Shown: positions 36,486 to 45,249, counted from the stretch's first letter. The stretch: 64,000 nucleotides of DNA from Collinsella sp. (GCA_019425005.1 JAHYYK010000001.1:71854-135853); one strand, 5' to 3'. A program made the numbers and translations. Notes: a model not told the origin generated them from the sequence alone.

Positions 36486-38387
36486 CTAGATGGATGCCGC
36501 CGCAGAGTAGCCTTCAAACACGGCATCCTTGATGACGCGCGCCCGGCGGCAGTCACCCACAAGATACGTTTGGGGCACCACGCCCGCAAGGCCCTCGGCA
36601 AGCGCGGTGCGCGGCCGCACGCCCGCAGCGATCACCACGTTGTCGCAGGCGAGCACGCACTCGGCCCCATCGGGCCCGCTCACGCACACGCCCTCATCGC
36701 CGATCGAGGTGCAAGAAGTGTTGAGCAGCACCTCGATGGCCTTGCCCTGCCTGTCAAACATCTGGCGGAGCGCAATCCTAAAGAGTGAGTTGCCCTGCGC
36801 CGCGAGCGCAGACCCCATCTCGACCACCTTGACCTCGTGCCCTTGCTCGGCAAGCTCGAGCGCCAGCTCGGCACCGATCGTGCCGCCGCCGACGACCACC
36901 ACGCGCGAGCCGAGGTCCTCCACATGCTCGATAGCCTGGGCAAACCCCATAACGACGGGCGCATCGACACCCGGAACGGAAGGCACAAACGACTCGGCGC
37001 CCACGGCGACGATGAGCGCATCGGGCGCCATCTCCTCCACAAAGACACGGTCCACCTCGCACCCAAAGCGCACGTCAAGCTCACCCGCGCGCTCGAGCCC
37101 GGCAATCTTGTGCTCGAGATAGTGCAAGTAGCGAGCGATATCCTCCTTGTGGGATTCCTGGGCGATAAGCCTCACATTGCCGCCCACGCGATCGGCGCGC
37201 TCCGCGAGCACCACCTTGTGACCGCGCGCGCAGGCTGTGATCGCCGCCATGCAGCCGGCAGGGCCGGCACCCACCACGAGTACGCGCTTCGAAACCTCCG
37301 CGGGCTCCACCGTGCGCGGAACAAAATCCTCGTTGGCAAAGCGCGGGTTCACGCTGCAGCCCACGTTCCAGCGGTCCGTCGAAATGTGGTAGCACTGCAG
37401 ACAGCGCAGGCACGGCACGATATCCTCGGCACGGTCGTCGCGTGCCTTGGCGGGCCACAGGGGGTCGGCGGCCAGGGCGCGCGCGAGCGCCACCATGTCG
37501 CAGGCGCCCTCGGCGATGGCGCGCTCCGCCTCCTCGGGCGTCTCGACGGAGCCCACGAGCGTCACGGGGACATCAACTGCCGCCTTGACGGCACGGGCGA
37601 GCTCCAGGTTGAGCAGATGCGGGTCGAGGTTAGTTGCCGAAGTGTGCACGTTGGCCTCGTGCTCGATATCGAGCCCGCAGGAGACCTGAATGCTTGTCAC
37701 GTAGCGCTGGGCCTCGCGGCAAAACGCGATGACGTCGTCAAGCTCTATGCCGCCCGGCATCCACTCGTCAGCCGAGATGCGCATCTCCATGGCGAAGCGC
37801 GGCCCCACGGCCTCGCGGCAGGCGCTCAGCACCTGCAAGGGAAAGCGCATGCGATTTTCGATGGAGCCGCCGTACCCATCCGTGCGGTGGTTGAACAGCG
37901 GGCTTAAAAACTGCCCCATGAGCCAGCCGTGCCCAAAGTGCAAAAACACCATGTCAAAGCCCGCGCGGCGCGCATCAACGCACGCCTGCACCCAACATGC
38001 GGCCGTATGCTCCATCATGGCGGGCGTCATGGCGCGCACCTCGATGCCATCGGCGCGCACAAAGCCGTCTGGTCCCATGGCGTAGTCCACGGTGCGCGCA
38101 TACTGACCCGCATGCGCAAGCTCGATACTTGCCGCCGCACCACCCGCGCGCGCCATGCGGGCGCGGGCCACCGTGGACTCGCGCTCGTACTTGGAGAATG
38201 CATACGGCTCATCGGCGCTCATCCACGACGAGCGCCCGGGCTCCACAATGGTGTGCCCGCAGATCACGACACCGGCGCCACCGCGGCAGCGATCCTCGTA
38301 ATGCTCGCTCATGGGGTTTGCGACGATACGGTTCTGCACAAGCGTGTCGCCCAGCTTAATGGGAGAAAACAGATGTGGGTAGCTCAT
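36486..38387 (-). CDS. Old-yellow-enzyme-type flavin/Fe-S ene-reductase
   Basis: A 633-residue enzyme of the 2,4-dienoyl-CoA reductase/BaiCD group. An N-terminal TIM barrel with FMN (LFSPIKLGDTLVQNRIV, HFGHGWLMGQFLSPLFN, RTDGYGGSIENRMRF) is followed by a 4Fe-4S ligand set (CLRCLQC with a later Cys in WNVGCSVNP). The C-terminal FAD/NAD(P)H domain has VLVVGAGPAGCMAA and VVVVGGGTIGAELA. Enzymes of this type reduce activated C=C bonds in enoyl-CoA, bile acids or flavonoids. The usual catalytic Tyr in HGYL is Trp here. It sits between a GH78 rhamnosidase and an antiterminator; its ATG directly follows the rhamnosidase stop. Action on a released aglycone is inferred from context only. Confidence 0.88.
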   Translation of the reverse strand: MSYPHLFSPIKLGDTLVQNRIVANPMSEHYEDRCRGGAGVVICGHTIVEPGRSSWMSADEPYAFSKYERESTVARARMARAGGAAASIELAHAGQYARTVDYAMGPDGFVRADGIEVRAMTPAMMEHTAACWVQACVDARRAGFDMVFLHFGHGWLMGQFLSPLFNHRTDGYGGSIENRMRFPLQVLSACREAVGPRFAMEMRISADEWMPGGIELDDVIAFCREAQRYVTSIQVSCGLDIEHEANVHTSATNLDPHLLNLELARAVKAAVDVPVTLVGSVETPEEAERAIAEGACDMVALARALAADPLWPAKARDDRAEDIVPCLRCLQCYHISTDRWNVGCSVNPRFANEDFVPRTVEPAEVSKRVLVVGAGPAGCMAAITACARGHKVVLAERADRVGGNVRLIAQESHKEDIARYLHYLEHKIAGLERAGELDVRFGCEVDRVFVEEMAPDALIVAVGAESFVPSVPGVDAPVVMGFAQAIEHVEDLGSRVVVVGGGTIGAELALELAEQGHEVKVVEMGSALAAQGNSLFRIALRQMFDRQGKAIEVLLNTSCTSIGDEGVCVSGPDGAECVLACDNVVIAAGVRPRTALAEGLAGVVPQTYLVGDCRRARVIKDAVFEGYSAAASI

Positions 38388-40667
38388 CTAGCAGCCCCCT
38401 TTCTCTTCAGAAACGACCATGACGGTACGCGTGCCCTCTGTCTTTGACGAGAGGACCTCCGAGCCCCAGGGGGACTCGATGGCCGTCTCGACGCCCTCGG
38501 GCACCTCGACGGCAACCGTGACCGCGCCGTCCGCGCGCTTCCACTCCACGCGTGCCGCGCCCTTGCAGGTCTTCCACGTACAGGCAAAACTGTCCGTGGC
38601 GTGCGAAAGGTAGGGCTTGACCGTGAGCTTGTCGCAGCCCTGCGCGTCGCGCGCAACTAAAAGGCCACCCAGACCCTCGTAGAACCACTGGTCGTAGCTC
38701 GAGAACATGGCATGGTCGCACGAGGCCAAAGGATCGTCGAACATCTCGATAAGCGCCCCGTTGCCGTCGGCGAGCATTCCGAGTAGGCTCGGGTTCTCCT
38801 CGCTCAGCAGCCAGCGCTCAAGAAGCTCGCTGTAGCCATACTCCGCAAGCAGCCTAAAGGCAAACGAGGTACCGAAGATGCCCGTGGTGAGCACGCCACC
38901 TTCGGCCTTGATCGCACGCACCAGTGCGCCCACCAGCTCCGACTGGTCGCCCAGGCCGAGCTCCGCGGCAAACGCCCAAGACGTCTGGGTCCCGTCGCCA
39001 AACGATCCGTTCTCGTGCTTAAAGCGATCGATGATCCGGGGCCGCAGCTCTGCGGCGGCCGCAGCAAAGCGCTCGACATCGCAGCCTAAGCGCTCCCCCG
39101 CCTCGCACACAAGGCCGAGCGCCCAAAGGATTGCGCACCAGCCCACAAACTCCTTGTCGGGGCTGCCGCTCGAGAAGCCCTGCGCAATCAGGCTGCCGTG
39201 GTCGCCCAGGCAGTGCGGAGCGAGCTCTGCCGCATCAAAGCCGAGCAGGTAGTCGCCAAAGCGCTCGATGCCCGCCCACTCCCGCTCGAGCAGGTCGCGT
39301 CGCCCGCAGACACGATCTGCAACAAGCGCCAGATACGGGTAGGCGATCTGCCATATAAGCGGCCCCTCGCCATAGGCGGGCCCGTTGGAGCCGATACCCA
39401 TGAACGGCGCCGTCTCGGGAAGGCCGCCTCGCTCCGTCTGATCGCGTGCAAAATCCGCAAGCGTCTTGTCGATGAGGCCCGCGACGTTAAACGAGAACGT
39501 CTGGGACGCGGCGAGGGCCACCATATCGCCGCCGTAGCCAAAGCGCTCGCGCGCGCAGTCCTCAAACAGGCCGTGGTTGTTGTTGAGCTTGGTGCGGATC
39601 GCAGCCTCGTGCAGCCGCTCAAAGCGCTCGCAGCCCAGCTCAAGCTTACCCACCTGCGCAAGGTCCGTATGCACATAGGTCGCCACCGCCTCGACGATGT
39701 CGGCAGCAGACGCGCCCGTCACGCTCACGTATCGGAACGAATGCCAGCAGAAGCGGTTCTCAAACTCGTTGACGCCCTCGTGGCAGAGCACCGAGTCGTG
39801 CTGCTCGGCCGGCTCGGGAGCGTCGGGACCGCCGGGACACACGCCGCGCGGAGTCTCCATGCCGGCATAGCCCGCAACCGCCGTCCCTGTATAAGGGCCG
39901 CCATCGCGCCAGGTCTCGGAATAGAGAAGCTCGATGCGCGCACCCGCGTGAGCCGCCACGCGCATACGCAAAAATCCGGCGACGACCTCGCCAAAGTCGA
40001 CAACCGTCGCCCCCTCGTGCTCAAAGATCCGCACGGGCGCAATGCTTCCCGCGCGCACGCACGGGGCGACCGGCGTGAGCTCGACCGAGCGAGTATCGTC
40101 ATATACCGTCACAGGGCACGGGCCTGCCGCGGGAGCACCCCCGCGCAGGTCAAACACCTCGCCCAGATACACGTTATTGAACAGGAGGTCGCCCTCGCGC
40201 ACACTCCACGAGGCATCGGTGGCAACGAGCACCTTGCCCTCGCCGTCGACGAGCCGTGCGGCCACGCGGGGCGTGCCGACCTCGGTCAGGCGCTCGCGCA
40301 GGTTGTACTTGCCAAACAGGCGTAAGGGCGAGGGGTTAAAAAATCCGTTGCCGAGCTCGATCTGGATCTCGTTTTCACCCTCATGCAAAAGGCCCGCCAC
40401 GTCGACCTTGTGCGCATAGACCTTTTTGGTAAAGTTGGTCCACCATCCGAGAAGCTCGGAGCCATCCGCGCGCTTACCGTTGATGCGCACGCGCGCATAG
40501 CCCAGCACCGCCAGCTCGAGCTCGGCCCGTGCGGGCACGCTTTCAAGCTCAAACGACCCCATGACCACATGGTTTCGATATGTTTCGCCAAAAAAAGCCG
40601 ACTCGGGCTCGTAGCAAAACGGCGCGCCTGCGATCCAGCGCGCCCCGTCCAATAACGTATGCTCCAT
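38388..40667 (-). CDS. GH78 alpha-L-rhamnosidase
   Basis: A 759-residue glycoside hydrolase with N-terminal beta-sandwich domains (about 1-330) and an (alpha/alpha)6 catalytic barrel. DCARERFGYGGD matches the GH78 acid motif (DCPxRxExxGxxGD), and the C-terminal beta domain includes SHATDSFACTWKTCKG. It removes terminal alpha-L-rhamnose from glycosides. No signal peptide is present, so it acts inside the cell, on substrate brought in by the PTS gene upstream. GAGAGG precedes the ATG at 40667. It lies second in the operon PTS-GH78-reductase-bglG. Confidence 0.9.
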   Translation of the reverse strand: MEHTLLDGARWIAGAPFCYEPESAFFGETYRNHVVMGSFELESVPARAELELAVLGYARVRINGKRADGSELLGWWTNFTKKVYAHKVDVAGLLHEGENEIQIELGNGFFNPSPLRLFGKYNLRERLTEVGTPRVAARLVDGEGKVLVATDASWSVREGDLLFNNVYLGEVFDLRGGAPAAGPCPVTVYDDTRSVELTPVAPCVRAGSIAPVRIFEHEGATVVDFGEVVAGFLRMRVAAHAGARIELLYSETWRDGGPYTGTAVAGYAGMETPRGVCPGGPDAPEPAEQHDSVLCHEGVNEFENRFCWHSFRYVSVTGASAADIVEAVATYVHTDLAQVGKLELGCERFERLHEAAIRTKLNNNHGLFEDCARERFGYGGDMVALAASQTFSFNVAGLIDKTLADFARDQTERGGLPETAPFMGIGSNGPAYGEGPLIWQIAYPYLALVADRVCGRRDLLEREWAGIERFGDYLLGFDAAELAPHCLGDHGSLIAQGFSSGSPDKEFVGWCAILWALGLVCEAGERLGCDVERFAAAAAELRPRIIDRFKHENGSFGDGTQTSWAFAAELGLGDQSELVGALVRAIKAEGGVLTTGIFGTSFAFRLLAEYGYSELLERWLLSEENPSLLGMLADGNGALIEMFDDPLASCDHAMFSSYDQWFYEGLGGLLVARDAQGCDKLTVKPYLSHATDSFACTWKTCKGAARVEWKRADGAVTVAVEVPEGVETAIESPWGSEVLSSKTEGTRTVMVVSEEKGGC

Positions 40668-40688
40668 CCTGACCTCTCAAGAGATAAA

Positions 40689-40724
40689 CAGAATGGCGGC
40701 CCGCCACGTGGAACCGCCATTCTG
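40689..40724 (-). terminator. Hairpin between PTS and rhamnosidase genes
   Basis: CAGAATGGCGG and CCGCCATTCTG are exact 11-bp arms around 14 bases, with TTTATC following on the minus strand. It is a probable attenuator or 3' stabiliser giving more PTS than downstream product. Confidence 0.6.
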
Positions 40725-40749
40725 GCTGGGGTGTAATCTGTACCGACGA

Positions 40750-42426
40750 TTATTTGTCGGCGCGCTTCTTGCCCAGGTAGCTACCGTCGTCGTGATAGGT
40801 CGCCATGGTAAAGACAAAGGCAACGACCATGATCACGGCAAGGGTGCCCAGGTAGAACACGATATTGCTCGTGTCGGCGCCCGAGGGATCCATAAAGGTG
40901 GGGATACCGAAGAGACCGGCGCTGCCCATGCTGAAGGCGTGGACGTTAAGCGCACCCATAACCAGGCCGGCTGCTGCGCTGAAGACGATGTTCTGAATAA
41001 AGAGGAACTTGCTGGGGAGCTGGATACCGTAGAGCAGCGGCTCGCCTACGCCAAAGAACTGCGAGATGGTGGCCGGGATGGCAACGTTGCGGGTCTTGTC
41101 GCTCTTGGTGCGCAGGATCACGGCCAGGCCCTGGGAGACGCCCACGAAGCCGCCGATGGAACCGGCTGCCATGAGCGGGTCGTAACCGAGCATAGCGATG
41201 TTGTTGAGCATGATGGGGATGATGGCCCAGTGCAGACCGAACATAACGAGCGTGGAGAACGCACCACCCACGACGAGACCGACCACAGCGCCGCCCACGA
41301 CGGGGATGTTGATGAGGGTCTCGGTGATGAGGGTGAGGACGCCCGAAATCATGGAGGCCACGGGGCCGATCACAAGGTAGGTCGCGGGAGCCATGATGGC
41401 AAAGCAGAGGAACGGCACGGCCATGGAGCGGATGAGCTGCGGGACGGCCTTGTTGAGCGCGCCCTCGAGCTTAGAGGCGGCCCACACGGCGATAAGGATG
41501 GGGATAACGCTCGAAGTGTAGCCGGCCGCCGGGAAGATGACGGGAATGCCGAAGAAGGTGTTGTAGTAGCTCATCTGGAAGGCGGTGCCCTCGAGGATGG
41601 TGCCTGCGACCTCGGCCGTGGAGCTCAGGTTGACCATGGCCGGATACACGAGCGCCGCGCCGAGCGCCATGCCCAGAAACTCGTTGCAGCCGAACTTCTT
41701 GGCCGCAGTGTAGCCCAAGATGATGGGCAGGAAGTAGAAGAAGCCGTCGGCAATGGAGTACCAGATCATGTAGGCACCGCTATCGGCGGTGAGCCAGCCC
41801 ATGGCAATGCAGAGGGCGAGCAGGCCCTTGATCATACCTGCGGCAGCGAGGGGCATAAGCGTAGGCGCCATACAGCCCGACACCGTGTCCATCAGCATGT
41901 TAAAGACGTTGCGGCTCTTCTCGTCCTCGTCCTCGGCCGCATCGTCCTCAGCGACCGTGCCCACGCCCGGGACCTTGTACTCGCTCACGAGCTCCTCGTA
42001 GACATCGTCCACGGCAGCGCCGATAACGACCTGGTACTGGCCGCCGGCCTTCATGACCTGGATGACGCCGTCAAGGTTGCTGATCGTCTCGTCCTGGGCG
42101 ATCTTCTCGTCTTTGAGCGTAAAACGCAGCCTCGTGATGCAGTGGCGCACGTTCTTGATATTTTCGATACCGCCGACCCCTTTGAGGATCTCGCCGGCGA
42201 GTTCATGGTACTGACCCATGTGCTTACCCTTTCCGTGGATAAACGTACATTTGAGGACCGAGGACGTGAGCTTGGCGCTCTCCACGCCCGCTAGGGCGCA
42301 GATCTCGCTGAGCTTCACGGCGCTTGCGTCTTTGACCCTGATCTGCACGCCGCCGTCAAGCTCGATCACCGAGCTCACGTTCGTGTCGCCGCCGACCAGG
42401 GCTTTGATGGTCTCGAGAACATCCAT
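40750..42426 (-). CDS. PTS EIIBC permease (glucoside type) with extra degenerate EIIB domain
   Basis: A 558-residue membrane permease. Residues about 75-155 are an EIIB domain with the phospho-acceptor in KNVRHCITRLRFTLKD (Cys96). Residues about 160-545 are the EIIC channel with ten hydrophobic segments and GEPLLYGIQLP, the substrate-site motif. Residues 1-65 (VGGDTNVSSVIELDGGVQIR) resemble a second EIIB in which the Cys is lost. There is no EIIA domain, so another EIIA must act. It heads an operon with a rhamnosidase, a reductase and an antiterminator, so the imported sugar is probably a rhamnose-containing glycoside. The leader shows promoter, operator, RAT and terminator. The ATG at 42426 follows AAGGAG. 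Confidence 0.9.
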   Translation of the reverse strand: MDVLETIKALVGGDTNVSSVIELDGGVQIRVKDASAVKLSEICALAGVESAKLTSSVLKCTFIHGKGKHMGQYHELAGEILKGVGGIENIKNVRHCITRLRFTLKDEKIAQDETISNLDGVIQVMKAGGQYQVVIGAAVDDVYEELVSEYKVPGVGTVAEDDAAEDEDEKSRNVFNMLMDTVSGCMAPTLMPLAAAGMIKGLLALCIAMGWLTADSGAYMIWYSIADGFFYFLPIILGYTAAKKFGCNEFLGMALGAALVYPAMVNLSSTAEVAGTILEGTAFQMSYYNTFFGIPVIFPAAGYTSSVIPILIAVWAASKLEGALNKAVPQLIRSMAVPFLCFAIMAPATYLVIGPVASMISGVLTLITETLINIPVVGGAVVGLVVGGAFSTLVMFGLHWAIIPIMLNNIAMLGYDPLMAAGSIGGFVGVSQGLAVILRTKSDKTRNVAIPATISQFFGVGEPLLYGIQLPSKFLFIQNIVFSAAAGLVMGALNVHAFSMGSAGLFGIPTFMDPSGADTSNIVFYLGTLAVIMVVAFVFTMATYHDDGSYLGKKRADK

Positions 42427-42502
42427 CGCAAACCGCCTCTCCTTAGGTCCCAATCCATAGGGCCGCTGCCGTGCACTGCATCGACCTCAAGAATAGCTGC
42501 AC

Positions 42503-42546
42503 AAAAAAGACCGAGCCAGAGGACTCCTAGAGCCTCTGACCCGGTC
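42503..42546 (-). terminator. Leader terminator controlled by antitermination
   Basis: On the minus strand GACCGGGTCAGAGG pairs with CCTCTGGCTCGGTC and is followed by T6. Its 5' arm overlaps the RAT by four bases, so the two structures exclude each other. Confidence 0.85.
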
Positions 42547-42572
42547 ATGCTTCCAAATGGAATAACAATCCC
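42543..42572 (-). promoter_or_regulatory. RAT antiterminator site for BglG/LicT-type protein
   Basis: On the minus strand GGGATTGTTATTCC and GGAAGCATGACC match the known RAT pattern (GGATTGTTACTG...GCAGGCAAAACC). It lies between the promoter and the leader terminator. The antiterminator at 35613 in the same operon is the obvious partner. Confidence 0.85.
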
Positions 42573-42613
42573 ACTGACACCTTGTCTCCGGCGCAGCTTT
42601 TCTTTCTGGCTAC

Positions 42614-42642
42614 ACTATAGCCATTGCGATGAAACGTTTCAA
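42614..42642 (-). promoter_or_regulatory. Promoter of the PTS-rhamnosidase operon
   Basis: On the minus strand TTGAAA (42642-42637) and TATAGT (42619-42614) are separated by exactly 17 bases. Transcription would start about 35 bases before the RAT. Confidence 0.75.
42630..42641. promoter_or_regulatory. LacI-type operator on the PTS promoter
   Basis: TGAAACGTTTCA is a perfect palindrome with a central CG. It overlaps the -35 box and spacer, the right place for repression. Related sites occur upstream of rhaB. Confidence 0.75.
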
Positions 42643-42706
42643 ATGACGTACCGGCAAACGGTGGCTTTTACGCGGCAAACGGTTGAAACCCGTCGTTCCC
42701 CTTCAA

Positions 42707-42775
42707 AAAAAATGGCCATTTCTGTTGATAAGAGGCCATTTTGGGCCTACTTAACGACAAAAATGGCCATTTTTG
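42707..42775. repeat. Two direct copies of a palindromic AAAATGGCCATTT element
   Basis: ATGGCCAT centres at 42712-42719 and 42763-42770, each in AAAAATGGCCATTTYTGTTG, are 51 bases apart. Part of a third copy (GAGGCCATTTTGGGCC) lies between. They sit upstream of the PTS promoter. Confidence 0.6.
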
Positions 42776-42806
42776 TTGGCTGGGCAGCTAAGGCTGCTGT
42801 GCGCAA

Positions 42807-42842
42807 GTGGACCTCCCGCATCAAAACAGGCGGGAGGTCCAC
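42807..42842 (-). terminator. Terminator-like hairpin after the sugar isomerase gene
   Basis: GTGGACCTCCCGC and GCGGGAGGTCCAC are exact 13-bp arms around ten bases, 19 bases past the stop on the minus strand. A T-run is lacking. Confidence 0.65.
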
Positions 42843-42860
42843 CCAGCTGTGGCTATTAAT

Positions 42861-44288
42861 CTAGCGGCAGACGATCTCGACGGGCACATTCAAAATCTTG
42901 GCGACCTTAAGAATCGTGTCGGTCTGGCTGCCCAGGCAGGCGGCCATGTGGTGAGTCGGGCCCGTCTCGTTCCAGCGATCCATGAACTCACGGGCGCCGA
43001 TCGAGAACTTCATACGCATGTTGGTGTCACCGAAGGTAAAGATCGGGCCGTCGACGTTCTCGCCCTCGGCAACCACAAACTTGAAGTTGCCGTCGCCGTC
43101 CTGCGTGATGCCCAGGAAGGTGATGGTGCCGTGGCCGGGATAGAACTGGGTGAGGTAGCCGCCGCCGGTCTTGCCGTGGAACACGGGGACGACCTTGAGC
43201 GTCGGCTTCTTGGCGGTCGAGATGTCGGCATCGCCAGAGCCGGAGTGGCCGATGATGACGATGTCCTCGGGGAAGTCGATGGAGTACATCTCGGAAAGCT
43301 GGCCGGTGCCAGAGATGGTCTTAAGGATGCTCATGGCGATGGCGACCTTCATATCGCCCTCGACCGCGCAGCTCGTGCCCTGCTTGATGAGCATGGAGAA
43401 CGCCGGAATGAGCATGGAGTCGAGCACGCCGGCCTGACCCTTGGCATAGCCATCGTAGTGGCTGGCGACCAGACCGATCTCCTCGTCCTTGACCCACTGC
43501 TCAAAGGCAACAACGTACTTGGCCATCTCCTGGATGGGCTCGTCGCTCACCTTGGCGCCGCCCTCGACGTCGAAGGTGTCGAGAATCTCGGCAGCCTTGG
43601 CGTCCACGGCGGCCTGGTCATCGATGTTGTCGGCGATGGCCCACATCTTCTCCCAGTCAAACTGCTTGGTGTAGAGACCCAGACGGTTGTAGAGGTTGGT
43701 TTCGTCGATGTAGAGGTCCATCATGCCCGGGTACGGACGGCCGATCTGGGCGATGTTGGTGCGACGCAGGCGACGACGCACCTGGGCGGCGCGGCACCAC
43801 TGCTCGAGCTGCTCGGCCACAGCCGGGTCGCCGCCCTCGACAACGCCGGTCACAACAGCATGACGCTTGCCGGCACGGTTAAGGTCGGCCACGACCTCGC
43901 CGGGGGCGCCGCAGGCGTACAGGTCGCCCAGCCACGTGGGGATGTCGGTGTTAGCGTAGTCGGGCTGGGCCTTCTTCTGCACATTGACCACGACGACGGG
44001 CACATCCAGGTCGCGCACGACCGGCAACACGTTGTAGCTCGTGGCATAGGTGAGCATCTGCAGGATGACCAGGTCGACGTCCTCGGCGCGGAACTTGTCG
44101 CCAGCGACCTGGGCCTGCTCCTTGGTGGTCACCATGCCGCCGTCAACAAGCTCGACTGTCGTGGGCAGCGTGGCCTTAAAGTCCTCGTACTGCTGCTCGA
44201 AGTTGGGAACGAGCTGCGGAAACTGCGGAAGATAGGCACCGAGGGTGATAGAAAAGACGCCAACCTTGGCCTTGGTGTTAACGAGCAT
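42861..44288 (-). CDS. L-fucose/L-arabinose isomerase-like protein, probable L-rhamnose isomerase
   Basis: A 475-residue enzyme of the AraA/FucI fold family. The N-terminal part (KVGVFSITLGAYLPQFPQ) and middle (IGRPYPGMMDLYIDETNL) follow AraA-like isomerases, which need a divalent metal. The C-terminal part is beta-rich (FYPGHGTITFLGITQDGDG, NETGPTHHMAACLG). It is last in an operon with rhamnulokinase and rhamnulose-1-phosphate aldolase, where RhaA would be expected. RhaA itself belongs to a different fold family and is not seen. Conversion of L-rhamnose to L-rhamnulose is therefore inferred from context. AGGTGG precedes the ATG at 44288, and the gap to rhaD is 20 bases. Confidence 0.85.
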   Translation of the reverse strand: MLVNTKAKVGVFSITLGAYLPQFPQLVPNFEQQYEDFKATLPTTVELVDGGMVTTKEQAQVAGDKFRAEDVDLVILQMLTYATSYNVLPVVRDLDVPVVVVNVQKKAQPDYANTDIPTWLGDLYACGAPGEVVADLNRAGKRHAVVTGVVEGGDPAVAEQLEQWCRAAQVRRRLRRTNIAQIGRPYPGMMDLYIDETNLYNRLGLYTKQFDWEKMWAIADNIDDQAAVDAKAAEILDTFDVEGGAKVSDEPIQEMAKYVVAFEQWVKDEEIGLVASHYDGYAKGQAGVLDSMLIPAFSMLIKQGTSCAVEGDMKVAIAMSILKTISGTGQLSEMYSIDFPEDIVIIGHSGSGDADISTAKKPTLKVVPVFHGKTGGGYLTQFYPGHGTITFLGITQDGDGNFKFVVAEGENVDGPIFTFGDTNMRMKFSIGAREFMDRWNETGPTHHMAACLGSQTDTILKVAKILNVPVEIVCR

Positions 44289-44308
44289 CTATATCCACCT
44301 TTCTTGCG

Positions 44309-45139
44309 CTAGTCAACAAATGCTTCGTTGATCTTGATACCAAAGTCGCGGCAGGTGTTCTTGAGGCCCTCGTCGCAAATCTTGTTGAGGAAGTCATCCG
44401 AACCACCGTTGGCAGCACGTGCGGCCAGGTAAATCTCGGCGGCCTTCTCGACGGTGTGCGCCAGGCCAAAGGTCGTATCGAAGTCAGGGCCGGCGGCAAA
44501 CAGACCGTGGTGGGCCCAGACGATGGTGTCGTAGGTCTTCATGAGCTCGGAGCTCGCCTCGGCGATGGCCGGGCCACCCGGGACCATCCAGGGCACCACG
44601 CCCACGCCGGTCGGGAAGACGACGACGCACTCGGTCATCATCTGCCACAGGATGCGGGTGAAGGCACGGTCCTCCAGCGGCACCACAAAGGACATCTCGA
44701 TGATGCCGGGGGTGTGGGCATGGTAAATCACGCGGTCGGCGCCATCGGTACGGGCGGCGGCGACACAGTGGTTCATGTAGTGGCTCTCGAACTCGCTGGT
44801 CGGACGGGCGCCGTTGGCAAGGCCCCACACAATGCGGAAGGCGTCACCGGTCTCGTTGATCTCGACGATGCCGATGTTGGCATGCGGACTCTCGAGAACA
44901 TTGCGCATGTACTTACCCGAGCCGGTGCTCACAAAGTACTGGCCAGCAAGATTCTCACCGCGCACGCCCATCTTGACCCACTCGCGAGGCTCCTCAAAGA
45001 ACGGCTTGGCCTCGGCGACCTCCTTGTCGGTCATACGGTAAGTGAGGTTGCCGCCGTTGCGCTCATGCCAGCCCTGCTTAAAGCCGTCATCGCACAAGCG
45101 GCAGAAGCCCTTGATAAACGCCAGATCTTCCATTGCCAT
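44309..45139 (-). CDS. rhaD: Rhamnulose-1-phosphate aldolase
   Basis: A 276-residue class II zinc aldolase that splits L-rhamnulose-1-phosphate into dihydroxyacetone phosphate and L-lactaldehyde. The N-terminal KQGWHERNGGNLTYRM matches RhaD, YHAHTPGIIEMSF supplies zinc His residues, and VWAHHGLFAAGPDFDTTFGL supplies another. The ATG at 45139 has GGAG seven bases upstream; a second ATG lies two codons later. It follows the kinase gene after 199 bases containing a hairpin. No dehydrogenase for lactaldehyde is in the window. Confidence 0.93.
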   Translation of the reverse strand: MAMEDLAFIKGFCRLCDDGFKQGWHERNGGNLTYRMTDKEVAEAKPFFEEPREWVKMGVRGENLAGQYFVSTGSGKYMRNVLESPHANIGIVEINETGDAFRIVWGLANGARPTSEFESHYMNHCVAAARTDGADRVIYHAHTPGIIEMSFVVPLEDRAFTRILWQMMTECVVVFPTGVGVVPWMVPGGPAIAEASSELMKTYDTIVWAHHGLFAAGPDFDTTFGLAHTVEKAAEIYLAARAANGGSDDFLNKICDEGLKNTCRDFGIKINEAFVD

Positions 45140-45189
45140 TGTTTGTCTCCTCTCCGGGACCCGCAGGTCCAATTGAAAAACGTAGCAAG

Positions 45190-45249
45190 CCGATTGACGT
45201 CGGCGCGGAGTATGGTTTCGTGTAGGGCCTCCGCGCCGTATGTCATCGG
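45190..45249. terminator. Hairpin between rhaB and rhaD
   Basis: CGGCGCGGAG and CTCCGCGCCG pair perfectly around 18 bases, and the stem continues imperfectly to CCGAT/ATCGG. It is a possible attenuator or processing site inside the rhamnose operon. Confidence 0.6.
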
